Source: GCA-016699895 sp964633435 (GTDB lineage: Bacteria; Patescibacteriota; Saccharimonadia; Saccharimonadales; Saccharimonadaceae). From it: a stretch of 64,000 nt of DNA. The stretch lies in contig CAZWHA010000001.1 of the NCBI GenBank assembly GCA_964633435.1, positions 62,001-126,000 of the forward strand, written 5' to 3'. The notes under the pieces were generated by a model. That model worked only from the letters and a program-made list of their open reading frames with translations. It searched no databases and was not told the DNA's origin. Below are positions 9,082-16,066 of this stretch, in pieces. The number at the start of each line of letters is the position of its first letter. Position 1 is the stretch's first letter. The translations under genes and the position numbers were made by a program.

Positions 9082-9372
9082 TCAGGCAGAGGGGCGCTGT
9101 TGGGCATCAGCACCGGTACTAGGAGGAAACTCGACGTCATTGTCGAGCTTGGACTGGCGATGGCGACGAACTTGCAGGACAATGCCCGCGATCGCCACCA
9201 ACATGACAACACCGACCACGCGAAGGAACCACATCGTTCCCTCGTTCCCTGCCCCGACCCAAGTCGGGTTGAGGAGGCCAAACCACATCGCCGCGACAAC
9301 AAACGTCGCGACGATGTTGCCGGCGGCCTGGTGGCGCCGCCGAGACACATGCGCCTCGTAGTCGCGTATCAT
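9082..9372 (-). CDS. Small membrane protein of GC-rich island (third gene)
   Basis: Unrecognised 96-residue protein. Begins MIRDYEAHVSRRRHQ, has two predicted membrane helices (about 18-38 and 45-68), then a basic and polar C-terminal tail. Its ATG overlaps the previous stop as ATGA, so its start is fixed by coupling to the gene upstream; a longer upstream extension in this frame would run through that gene. Base composition is clearly GC-richer than the neighbours argS and pyrH, suggesting transfer from a high-GC bacterium, perhaps an actinobacterial host. No function can be proposed from sequence. Confidence 0.6.
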   Translation of the reverse strand: MIRDYEAHVSRRRHQAAGNIVATFVVAAMWFGLLNPTWVGAGNEGTMWFLRVVGVVMLVAIAGIVLQVRRHRQSKLDNDVEFPPSTGADAQQRPSA

Positions 9373-9566
9373 GGCTTCTTGCCCCCGATCAAATCGGAGA
9401 TGAAACCGACAAATACAGCGGCGAGCATCCAAGCGCCGAAGGTGAGGCCTCCCCTGATAACCGCCGGGCCGATGGCGGGTGACTCGAAGGCGGTAACGAA
9501 GCCCATGATGACGCCGATTGCGACCATGATCAGGGCGGTGGCATGCAGCAAATCTCTGAGTTTCAT
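9369..9566 (-). CDS. Small membrane protein of GC-rich island (second gene)
   Basis: A 65-residue protein starting MKLRDLLHATAL with two predicted membrane helices (about 8-28 and 38-60) joined by a short loop and ending in GGKKP. It overlaps both neighbours by four bases (ATGA), the pattern of translational coupling. No family recognised. A longer frame of 190 codons that shares this stop runs out of frame through the first island gene and has low-complexity Arg/Gly sequence, so I take the short coupled form as the real gene. Confidence 0.58.
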   Translation of the reverse strand: MKLRDLLHATALIMVAIGVIMGFVTAFESPAIGPAVIRGGLTFGAWMLAAVFVGFISDLIGGKKP

Positions 9567-9856
9567 TTTACCCCTTGGCTGAGGGACGTGGCACGGACCA
9601 ACTGGCCCGCACCGATCATCGTCAGAACGACGGCCGCGAAGCCGACGGTGACGATGACGGCAGTGGCGAACCAGCCCCACACGATTCCGGCCATCAGGCC
9701 GAAGATTCCCGTGAGGGCCAGTGCTGCCACGGCGACGTTCAGGGCCAGGACGGCCCAGAACGACTTTTGACGGCGAGCCCAGCGAATGGACTCGACCGCC
9801 ACCAAAACGGTAAACAGATAGGCTAGGAAGCCTACCGTACTGATCATCCGCTTCAT
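9563..9856 (-). CDS. Small membrane protein of GC-rich island (first gene)
   Basis: A 97-residue, strongly hydrophobic protein with about three membrane helices (about 5-22, 32-55 and 60-82) and a short basic loop WARRQK. GAGGAAAC lies directly before the ATG as a ribosome-binding site. It leads a three-gene coupled set of membrane proteins of 97, 65 and 96 residues, whose equal spacing and composition suggest they form one complex. Transcription probably begins at the consensus promoter about 185 bp upstream, leaving a long leader with a nine-G run. Function unknown. Confidence 0.62.
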   Translation of the reverse strand: MKRMISTVGFLAYLFTVLVAVESIRWARRQKSFWAVLALNVAVAALALTGIFGLMAGIVWGWFATAVIVTVGFAAVVLTMIGAGQLVRATSLSQGVK

Positions 9857-9906
9857 GTTTCCTCTCTAACGAAGGGGGTGAAATGCGTTCTCGATCCAAT
9901 CTCGAA

Positions 9907-9915
9907 CCCCCCCCC
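9907..9915 (-). repeat. Poly-G9 tract in leader of small-membrane operon
   Basis: Nine G on the transcribed strand between the promoter and the first island gene, next to a small hairpin TTCGC-gata-GCGAA. An ATG at 9941 opens a frame through the tract. With nine G it runs in frame into the second island gene; with a one-base change it would instead end exactly at the ATGA of the first gene. Length change could therefore alter coupling. Confidence 0.5.
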
Positions 9916-10040
9916 TTCGCTATCGCGAAAAAAAGCGCCATAACAAACCGGGAGAGTCCGAAACCTCCTATGTAATAATGAAAAAGTTCTGCGTAACACT
10001 AATCGATCTGGTCGATTCGCCCATGCGACCAGCACGTACA

Positions 10041-10069
10041 ATTATATCATATTGAAGTGTTTATGTCAA
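10041..10069 (-). promoter_or_regulatory. Perfect sigma-70 consensus promoter for small-membrane operon
   Basis: On the minus strand TTGACA (10064-10069), a 17-bp spacer and TATAAT (10041-10046) match the housekeeping consensus exactly. The first gene downstream starts at 9856, so the leader is about 180 nt. No other gene is seen between 9857 and 10204. Confidence 0.8.
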
Positions 10070-10085
10070 TAATATCAAGTCCGAG

Positions 10086-10182
10086 CCTCACAGCTCCACC
10101 GAAACAGACTAAAAGCGTAACGCGAGGTGTGCTACACTTTGTGAGCACATCGGGAGTGGTCTGTTGAGGTGGGGCTGTGAGA
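10086..10182 (-). other. Long imperfect inverted repeat enclosing two hairpins (possible structured RNA)
   Basis: Arms 10086-10109 and 10159-10182 pair over 24 positions with three mismatches and one G-U. The 49-nt interior contains GCG-taa-CGC and TGTGCT/AGCACA hairpins, giving a three-way junction. It begins 22 nt after the pyrH stop, so it could be a 3' structure or terminator of pyrH, a small RNA, or an insertion scar beside the GC-rich island. A similar architecture occurs at 49693-49800. Confidence 0.5.
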
Positions 10183-10204
10183 GCCCTATTGGACAACCTC
10201 ACCC

Positions 10205-10906
10205 CTATCCAATCCGCGTGCCAACTTTTTGGCCACTGGCGACCTTGGCAATATTGCCTGGTTTTAACAGCTCGAACACCACAACCGGCTTGTCATGCTC
10301 CGCCGCCAGGGCTAGTGCAGCCTTGTCCATGACACGGATCTTGTCATTACGTAGCGCCTCGTCATAGGAAATCGTGTCGAGTTTATGCGCGTGCGCGTTC
10401 TGGGCCGGATCATCATCGAAAATCCCGTCGACTTTGGTGGCTTTGGCCACAGCATCGCAATCCAGTTCAATCGCTAGGTTCAGCGCCGAAGTATCAGTCG
10501 TAAAGTACGGCCGGCCCGTGCCGCCTGCCACGATCACCACGCGGCCTTTGGCCAAGTGGGACAAAGCTCGTCGGTGCGTATAGTCATCAATAATTTGTTG
10601 ACATGACACGTTCGATAGTACCGCTGTCGCTAAGCCCTCGGCATTAAACACGTCAGCTAGTGCCACCGCGTTAATCATCGTCCCCATCATCCCCATATTA
10701 TCTGCTGTCACCGGTCGAACCTGCTGTCCCGCAAAATAGGTGCCGCGTACGAAATTACCCGCACCAACAATAATCACGACCTCAACATCGGAGTCTTTTT
10801 TGGCTTTTTTAATCTCGTCCGCGATCCAAACAGCTCGCTCGACCGAAAACCCCCGCGGACTATCCCCCGCCAACTGTTCACCCGATAATTTTAGCAGTAG
10901 CCTCAT
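10205..10906 (-). CDS. pyrH: UMP kinase
   Basis: Phosphorylates UMP to UDP with ATP in pyrimidine nucleotide synthesis. The amino-acid-kinase fold is recognisable from the first strand (LLLKLSGEQLAG), the glycine loop VGAGNFVRG, the UMP-binding region with NMGMMGTMINA and the later TKVDGIFDDDP. Length (233) is typical; bacterial UMP kinases are hexamers. It is the last gene of pyrG-(80-residue membrane protein)-pyrH and overlaps the gene before it by four bases. The pair CTP synthase and UMP kinase forms a pyrimidine unit; the embedded membrane protein is unusual. Confidence 0.96.
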   Translation of the reverse strand: MRLLLKLSGEQLAGDSPRGFSVERAVWIADEIKKAKKDSDVEVVIIVGAGNFVRGTYFAGQQVRPVTADNMGMMGTMINAVALADVFNAEGLATAVLSNVSCQQIIDDYTHRRALSHLAKGRVVIVAGGTGRPYFTTDTSALNLAIELDCDAVAKATKVDGIFDDDPAQNAHAHKLDTISYDEALRNDKIRVMDKAALALAAEHDKPVVVFELLKPGNIAKVASGQKVGTRIG

Positions 10907-11145
10907 TTACCGCCCTTCACAAAATTATAGATCAACAGCCCGACCAGACCCAGCGCCGCGACCACAACAACAAATTGTAAAATGATAGCTAGCAGCCCAA
11001 CTACAAATTTCAAAACAAAGGCAAAAATGCCGATCGCCACAATCACGATCAGAATCGCAATCAGACCGTTTACTTTAGTTGTTTTCGAACGATCTGACTC
11101 GGTTCGTTTCACTACTTCGCCCTCGAGCGCTGGTTTTTTATTCAT
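10903..11145 (-). CDS. Small membrane protein between pyrG and pyrH
   Basis: An 80-residue protein with a polar, charged N-terminus (about 25 residues) and two very hydrophobic segments (about 27-50 and 52-74) ending NFVKGGK. It overlaps pyrG upstream and pyrH downstream by ATGA at both ends, and AAAGGAGG precedes its ATG. No family recognised. Its strict embedding between two pyrimidine-pathway enzymes implies co-translation with them; whether it anchors them to the membrane is speculation. Confidence 0.72.
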   Translation of the reverse strand: MNKKPALEGEVVKRTESDRSKTTKVNGLIAILIVIVAIGIFAFVLKFVVGLLAIILQFVVVVAALGLVGLLIYNFVKGGK

Positions 11146-12737
11146 AAAGCCTCCTTTAATGATTTAATAAATGCCGCAAACAGTGGATGTGGACGCGTCG
11201 GGCGCGAACGAAATTCCGGATGCGCCTGAGTCGCGACAAAGAAACGGTGATTTGGCGCTTCGATAAATTCGACCAGTTTGCCGTCGGGACTGGTGCCACT
11301 CACTGCCACGCCGCCTTGTTCGATTTCGGACAAGAATTTTTGATTGACTTCGTAGCGATGGCGGTGGCGTTCGGTTATATCACTAGCACCGTAGACTCGT
11401 TCTGCCAAACTACCAGATTGTAGATGCGCAGGATAATCGCCCAGTCGCATCGTGCCACCGGTCGACTGTTTGCCCTTTTGATCAGCCATGATATATACGA
11501 CATTCTCTGGCGTTTTGTCATCAAATTCCTCTGAATTAGCCTTTGTTAGGCCGCCGCGCCGCGCCGCGGCAATCACGGCCACCTGTAGGCCCAAACACAG
11601 GCCCAGATACGGCTTGTCATTTTCTAACGCATACTGCGCCGCCGCAATCTTGCCCTCAACACCACGCATACCGAACCCACCTGGTACCAAAATGCCGTCA
11701 ACGCTAGCAAAGTCAGCCTCGGTAGCCTTTTCGGCATTCAGCCATTTGATTTCCAGATTTACACCCGCGGCGAACGCTGCTGATTTCAGGGCCTCGGTCA
11801 CTGACATATAGGTATCGGAATTTGCTATATACTTGGCAACCAACCCAACCGTCACCGACCGAGTTTTGGGCTTGATAATACGCCGGTGCAGGTCCTCCCA
11901 AATCTTCATATCGGGCTCGGACAATTCGCCGGTGAATTTGTTGAGGGGCTTTAGAATGCCGTTTTTAATAGCGTTCAGTGGCACATCGTAGACTGATGAC
12001 GCGTTCGGGAATAGGATAACGCTGTCTTCGCTGACCCCTGTAAACGTCGCAATTTTGTTGGCAATCGAATTTGGGCCGGTTTCCTCCATTCGTGCCACCA
12101 CCATATCCGGCGTAATGCCATAGGTGCGCAAATCGTGGATTGAGTTTTGTGCCGGTTTAGTTTTGAACTCGCGACTGGTAGTTAAAAACGGAATGTAAAC
12201 GACGTGCACATACAGACAGTTCTCCCGACCAATTCGCTCGGGAAATTCACGGATCGACTCGACAAAATGCACTCCCTCGAGATCGCCCACCGTTCCGCCA
12301 ATTTCAACAATATGAAAATCGCTGCCAAACTCGGCAGCGGCAGCTATGATCTTATCCTGGATCATGCCGGTGATATGCGGAATGAGCTGGACATCATTAC
12401 CGCCAAATTTACCAGCCCGTTCAGCCATGATCGTCTGTTGCATGATCTTGCCCGAAGTGTAAATACAACTATTGGTCGTTTCAATATCCAGGAAACGTTC
12501 GTAGTGGCCGAGGTCCAGGTCAGTCTCAGCACCGTCGCGCGTCACAAAACACTCGCCGTGCTTGGCAGGGTTCAGCAAACCAGCGTCCACACTATAGTAC
12601 GGATCAAATTTTTGGATCGAAACATTGAATCCTTTACCTTTTAAAATAGCGCCGATGCTGGCGGCTGTGATGCCTTTCCCGACGCCTGACAGGACTCCTC
12701 CGGTCACGAAAATATATTTGGTATTTATTTTACCCAT
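11142..12737 (-). CDS. pyrG: CTP synthase
   Basis: Makes CTP from UTP, ATP and glutamine. The N-terminal synthetase domain shows the opening KYIFVTGGVLSGVGKG and the DPYYSVDAGLLNP loop; the C-terminal class I glutamine amidotransferase has the nucleophile elbow LGLCLGLQ, with the Cys in the usual place, and the His-Glu pair in AHPEFRSRP. The 531 residues cover the full enzyme. A strong AGGAGGAG site precedes the ATG. It heads the pyrG-pyrH operon and is divergent from recF, the gap holding two hairpins. Confidence 0.97.
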   Translation of the reverse strand: MGKINTKYIFVTGGVLSGVGKGITAASIGAILKGKGFNVSIQKFDPYYSVDAGLLNPAKHGECFVTRDGAETDLDLGHYERFLDIETTNSCIYTSGKIMQQTIMAERAGKFGGNDVQLIPHITGMIQDKIIAAAAEFGSDFHIVEIGGTVGDLEGVHFVESIREFPERIGRENCLYVHVVYIPFLTTSREFKTKPAQNSIHDLRTYGITPDMVVARMEETGPNSIANKIATFTGVSEDSVILFPNASSVYDVPLNAIKNGILKPLNKFTGELSEPDMKIWEDLHRRIIKPKTRSVTVGLVAKYIANSDTYMSVTEALKSAAFAAGVNLEIKWLNAEKATEADFASVDGILVPGGFGMRGVEGKIAAAQYALENDKPYLGLCLGLQVAVIAAARRGGLTKANSEEFDDKTPENVVYIMADQKGKQSTGGTMRLGDYPAHLQSGSLAERVYGASDITERHRHRYEVNQKFLSEIEQGGVAVSGTSPDGKLVEFIEAPNHRFFVATQAHPEFRSRPTRPHPLFAAFIKSLKEAL

Positions 12738-12769
12738 GATATCTCCTCCTCATGTAAAACAATTGTAGC

Positions 12770-12850
12770 ACACGTAGTACAATATGGCTATCGCCATAGT
12801 GTACGTCCTTGCTCGGTCATACGAACTTGTTCGTATGGACTCTCGCTTCG
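12770..12850. repeat. Two adjacent hairpins and a direct repeat between pyrG and recF
   Basis: GTACAATATGGC-tatc-GCCATAGTGTAC (12779-12806) and CATACGAA-cttg-TTCGTATG (12819-12838) are near-perfect inverted repeats. CGTAGTACAATA occurs twice, the second copy containing the recF -10 box TACAAT. The region must contain both divergent promoters; an operator for a shared repressor is possible. Confidence 0.5.
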
Positions 12851-12865
12851 TAGTACAATAGTGCC

Positions 12866-13885
12866 ATGATTTCCAGTGTTCGGCTACAAAATTTTCGCAA
12901 ACACCAAGATTTGACCGTTACCTTTCAGCGCGGCACCACCATCATCACTGGTCCAAATGGTAGCGGTAAAACTTCCGTCATTGAGGCCATTCATATTGCC
13001 CTCCAGGGCAAGAGCTGGCGTTCGGATTTCGACGAAATAACCCGGAATAGCGGAGACGACGACTGGTGGCGGCTCGACATCGAATTGGCGGACGGCGAAA
13101 AACGTACTGTTAAATTCCTGGACCATAAAAAGTCATTCATTATCAATGATCAAACGTACACTAGGTTACCAACACGCCTCAAACAACCGGCAATCCTGTT
13201 TGAACCAGGTGATTTGCAGCTGCTCTATGGTTCGCCCAGTCGACGACGAACGTTTTTTGACCGGTTCATTACGCAGGTCGAACCAACCCATGCTACCAAT
13301 CTGCGGCGATTTGAACGAGTGCTATCGCAGCGTAATAATCTGTTAAAAAACGGCGCAGCACGCGATAGCTTGTTTGTGTGGGATATTCAATTTGCTGACC
13401 TAGCGGAAAAGGTTATTGCAGCGCGTCAGAATTGGATCAAGCAAATTGCGGCGCGAGTGACTGATCATTACCAATCGATCGCCAAGCAGCCGGACCAGAT
13501 CACCCTCAGCTATAGCCCCAGTCACAAAACTCGTCAAGCAATCCTGGCCCAGCTCGACGAAGAATACGCTATGCGGCTACCTTTCACTAGATCCGGCCCT
13601 CAAACCCACGACATCGGCATCAAAATCAACCAACACGATGCCAAAACCACCGCATCACGTGGCGAAAACCGAACCATTATTTTTGCCATCCTGTACAGTA
13701 TGGCCGAACTCGCCAACCAAGAGCTTGGCAAAGGTATCTACCTGTTATTTGATGATATTGATAGCGAGCTCGATAGCACCCATCAAAAGAATTTATACCT
13801 GAATAAAGTTTTTAACGACAATTATTTGTTCGCGACTACCATCGTCACCAAGCACCCAGCAACTAATCGTTTGCGCTTTGATTGA
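12866..13885 (+). CDS. recF: RecF, recombinational repair ATPase
   Basis: Helps load RecA at gaps in replicating DNA. SMC-like ABC ATPase features are intact: Walker A GPNGSGKT near residue 35, the ABC signature TASRGENRT near 270 and Walker B YLLFDDIDSELD near 293. Length 339 is normal to slightly short. TACAAT lies 6 nt before the ATG with no ribosome-binding site, pointing to a leaderless message. It is not beside dnaA or dnaN as in many bacteria. Its last 23 bp overlap the convergent gene on the other strand. Confidence 0.93.
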   Translation: MISSVRLQNFRKHQDLTVTFQRGTTIITGPNGSGKTSVIEAIHIALQGKSWRSDFDEITRNSGDDDWWRLDIELADGEKRTVKFLDHKKSFIINDQTYTRLPTRLKQPAILFEPGDLQLLYGSPSRRRTFFDRFITQVEPTHATNLRRFERVLSQRNNLLKNGAARDSLFVWDIQFADLAEKVIAARQNWIKQIAARVTDHYQSIAKQPDQITLSYSPSHKTRQAILAQLDEEYAMRLPFTRSGPQTHDIGIKINQHDAKTTASRGENRTIIFAILYSMAELANQELGKGIYLLFDDIDSELDSTHQKNLYLNKVFNDNYLFATTIVTKHPATNRLRFD

Positions 13886-14558
13886 CCGCGTCCAAAATAT
13901 CACGCGGGATTTCTGTATGATCGCTATAGCGAAATACTATCTCTGGCGTGGCTGCTATCTGCCATGTGCCATCGACCCGGTGCAAAATTACGCCATAGGT
14001 GTCCGATCCAGCTTCTCTGGTTGGTTGATTATACAGTGTTGTACCATACCAATCACCATTATGATAGAACCGGCCATCCTCGATCACGTAATTCGCAATG
14101 ATGTTGTTGTATTTGTCGGCAATAACACTATTAATGGCAGGTATTTGATCAGAAAAGTGCTCGTCCAGGTAATCGGTTGAGTAATAGGGCTTGATATCAA
14201 CCGTGTCAGTGTCGCCCTTGACTTCTATTTTGATAGCACCATCAGAGACCTTGTCACCCGTTGGAATCACCTGATAGGTGCCGACCTTTAGGCGCAAGAC
14301 GCCGGTTGATTTCAGCTCGCCCGAGTTACCAGCCGCGTCAGTATCAGCAGACTCGCCACTGTTATACGCCTGGTACTGATCTGCACTATAAACAACAATT
14401 GAGGTAGTTTCTGGTGACAGCGTAAATTTGACCGTTCGGTATGACAGCCAATCCAGCAATAACAATCCCGCCGCAATCAGTAAACCAGCGGCTACCAATC
14501 CCGCAACAACTTTTTTTATAAAAGTTTTATTCAGCTGTAAACTAGCAAAGTTAGCCAT
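13863..14558 (-). CDS. Membrane-anchored extracytoplasmic protein
   Basis: Unrecognised, 231 residues. A positively charged N-terminus and one membrane helix (about 17-37) precede a domain of about 190 residues with beta-rich character; the segment FSDQIPAINSVIADKYNNI and later WYGTTLYN suggest a compact extracellular domain. It starts one base inside the stop of the 502-residue gene (TAATG) and is the last gene of a three-gene operon headed by the large secreted nuclease-lysozyme protein, so it may process or hold that protein. That link is inference. Confidence 0.68.
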   Translation of the reverse strand: MANFASLQLNKTFIKKVVAGLVAAGLLIAAGLLLLDWLSYRTVKFTLSPETTSIVVYSADQYQAYNSGESADTDAAGNSGELKSTGVLRLKVGTYQVIPTGDKVSDGAIKIEVKGDTDTVDIKPYYSTDYLDEHFSDQIPAINSVIADKYNNIIANYVIEDGRFYHNGDWYGTTLYNQPTREAGSDTYGVILHRVDGTWQIAATPEIVFRYSDHTEIPRDILDAVNQSAND

Positions 14559-16066
14559 TATTCATACTCCTTGAACGGATTAGTATAGTCCTTGAATTCA
14601 ATAGCGTAATCCGCCGGATCAAAATCTAGTCGATAAATGCTGTCAATGGCTGCATTGCGATAACCCTGGCTGGCATCAATATCCAGTACCATTTTGTTGC
14701 CGGTAAAGTGGTAGCTCATGCTGTAACCTGGGGCATCATAAGGCAACGAACGTGTTATAGTTGCAGCGTCCTCTGTCAGTGGATTGGTGACTTCTGCCGT
14801 TAAATCGATAGTGTAACCGTCTGGGCTGGTCCTCTCTACGTTGCCATCCTGGTTCGGAAATGCCGTCAGATACACTTTGTCATCGATTAATCCCGACAAA
14901 CTCGTGATACGCAGTAAATCATTGTCAATGATACTGTAGGCCTCTTGACGATCGAGGTCCGCCAGATACACGCCGCCCATGTCCAGACTATAGACAAATG
15001 AGGCGTTGTCTTTCCAGAACAGTGAATCGATACCTTCGCCGTCAGACGGCGTACTGAATTCTAGCTGGCCAGAATTCACCCCATAGACCTCGATTGAACG
15101 CTCACCAATAACGGCGACTTTTGTATTGTCGGGTGATAACGATAGCGTCGTGATATCACTGCGAATGCCAATGTCAATCGTCTTTTTGACCGAAAATCCA
15201 TCGGTGTTATATAGTGTAACGGCCGTGGGTTTCGTTCCCCGGTGCGGCTCGCCGTCGTCCAGCGGCACGAAATCATTGCCCGACAGCACCGCCGTCAGCT
15301 CATTGTTCATAGTCAAGATCGGCCAATCGCCGTACTTGGCATACTTGATATCATCTGGCATGGTAATGGTTTTGATGCCATCGACAGACACCTCGATAAC
15401 CTTTCGATTGTCGTGACCAATAATGTAGATATTCTGGTTGTTGTAAAAGGTGTTGGCCGCCAGCGCAGGTTCACCAGTCTCACCGATCGTCGTTACCTCT
15501 CCTGTCGTACTATCATAGATACTGGCTAGGCTATTCGTTACCGAATCGTCATACGAAACCTGTCGCAGCATCAGTAATCGATCGTCATCAACTGGCAGAG
15601 CTCCTATCACCTCAGACCACGACCGATCGCCATTGACCATTTGCCCGGTTGATTCTGGATCGTAGGTAAAATAACTATCGCCGATCGGCAGGATGGACTG
15701 GCCGGTGCTCGTCGCTACTGGCGACACGCTGAAGGTATGCGATCGCGGCGTGACCGTAACTGATGACAGCCAACCGCTGACCGACACATTAGCCACGTAA
15801 CTCGTCTGATCATCCAACGAAACTTGCACGACATATTTGCCACTCGTCACCGCGACACTGTCGCCCTGTAGCTCGGTCATGCTGCCACACACTGGATTGC
15901 AGTTACAATACGAAATACTCTTGACTTTTACCCCATCGGGAGCTTTGACTACGATGCGGCCGTGACTAACCCAATACCACACCCCCCAGCCCACACTCGC
16001 GATCACTGCTAGCAGGGCGACAATCAACGCAACTTTCTTTATCAGTGCCAAGTTACCATCTATCAT
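14558..16066 (-). CDS. Membrane-anchored beta-propeller-like extracytoplasmic protein
   Basis: The 502 residues carry one N-terminal membrane helix (about 10-32), then a short domain with a Cys motif (SYCNCNPVCGS), then about 350 residues resembling WD40/TolB-type blades, for example LSLSPDNTKVAVIGERSIEVYGV. No catalytic signature is seen. Its ATG overlaps the stop of the upstream 968-residue gene by four bases. Such propellers usually serve as extracellular interaction scaffolds. The pairing with a secreted nuclease-lysozyme-peptidase suggests a cell-surface assembly; this is inferred from operon structure only. Confidence 0.7.
   Translation of the reverse strand: MIDGNLALIKKVALIVALLAVIASVGWGVWYWVSHGRIVVKAPDGVKVKSISYCNCNPVCGSMTELQGDSVAVTSGKYVVQVSLDDQTSYVANVSVSGWLSSVTVTPRSHTFSVSPVATSTGQSILPIGDSYFTYDPESTGQMVNGDRSWSEVIGALPVDDDRLLMLRQVSYDDSVTNSLASIYDSTTGEVTTIGETGEPALAANTFYNNQNIYIIGHDNRKVIEVSVDGIKTITMPDDIKYAKYGDWPILTMNNELTAVLSGNDFVPLDDGEPHRGTKPTAVTLYNTDGFSVKKTIDIGIRSDITTLSLSPDNTKVAVIGERSIEVYGVNSGQLEFSTPSDGEGIDSLFWKDNASFVYSLDMGGVYLADLDRQEAYSIIDNDLLRITSLSGLIDDKVYLTAFPNQDGNVERTSPDGYTIDLTAEVTNPLTEDAATITRSLPYDAPGYSMSYHFTGNKMVLDIDASQGYRNAAIDSIYRLDFDPADYAIEFKDYTNPFKEYE

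Noticed and set aside
8980..9582. 200-codon plus-strand frame over the first GC-rich island
   Set aside because: Antisense to the coupled membrane genes, no plausible start site, GC-driven open frame.
9369..9941. 190-codon minus-strand frame sharing the stop of the second island gene
   Set aside because: Its upstream two thirds are out of frame with the first island gene and low complexity; the short ATGA-coupled reading is better.
9853..10041. 62-codon frame ending in ATGA at the first island gene
   Set aside because: Its only ATG overlaps the -10 box of the promoter, so it cannot be translated as drawn; kept only as a remark on the G9 tract.
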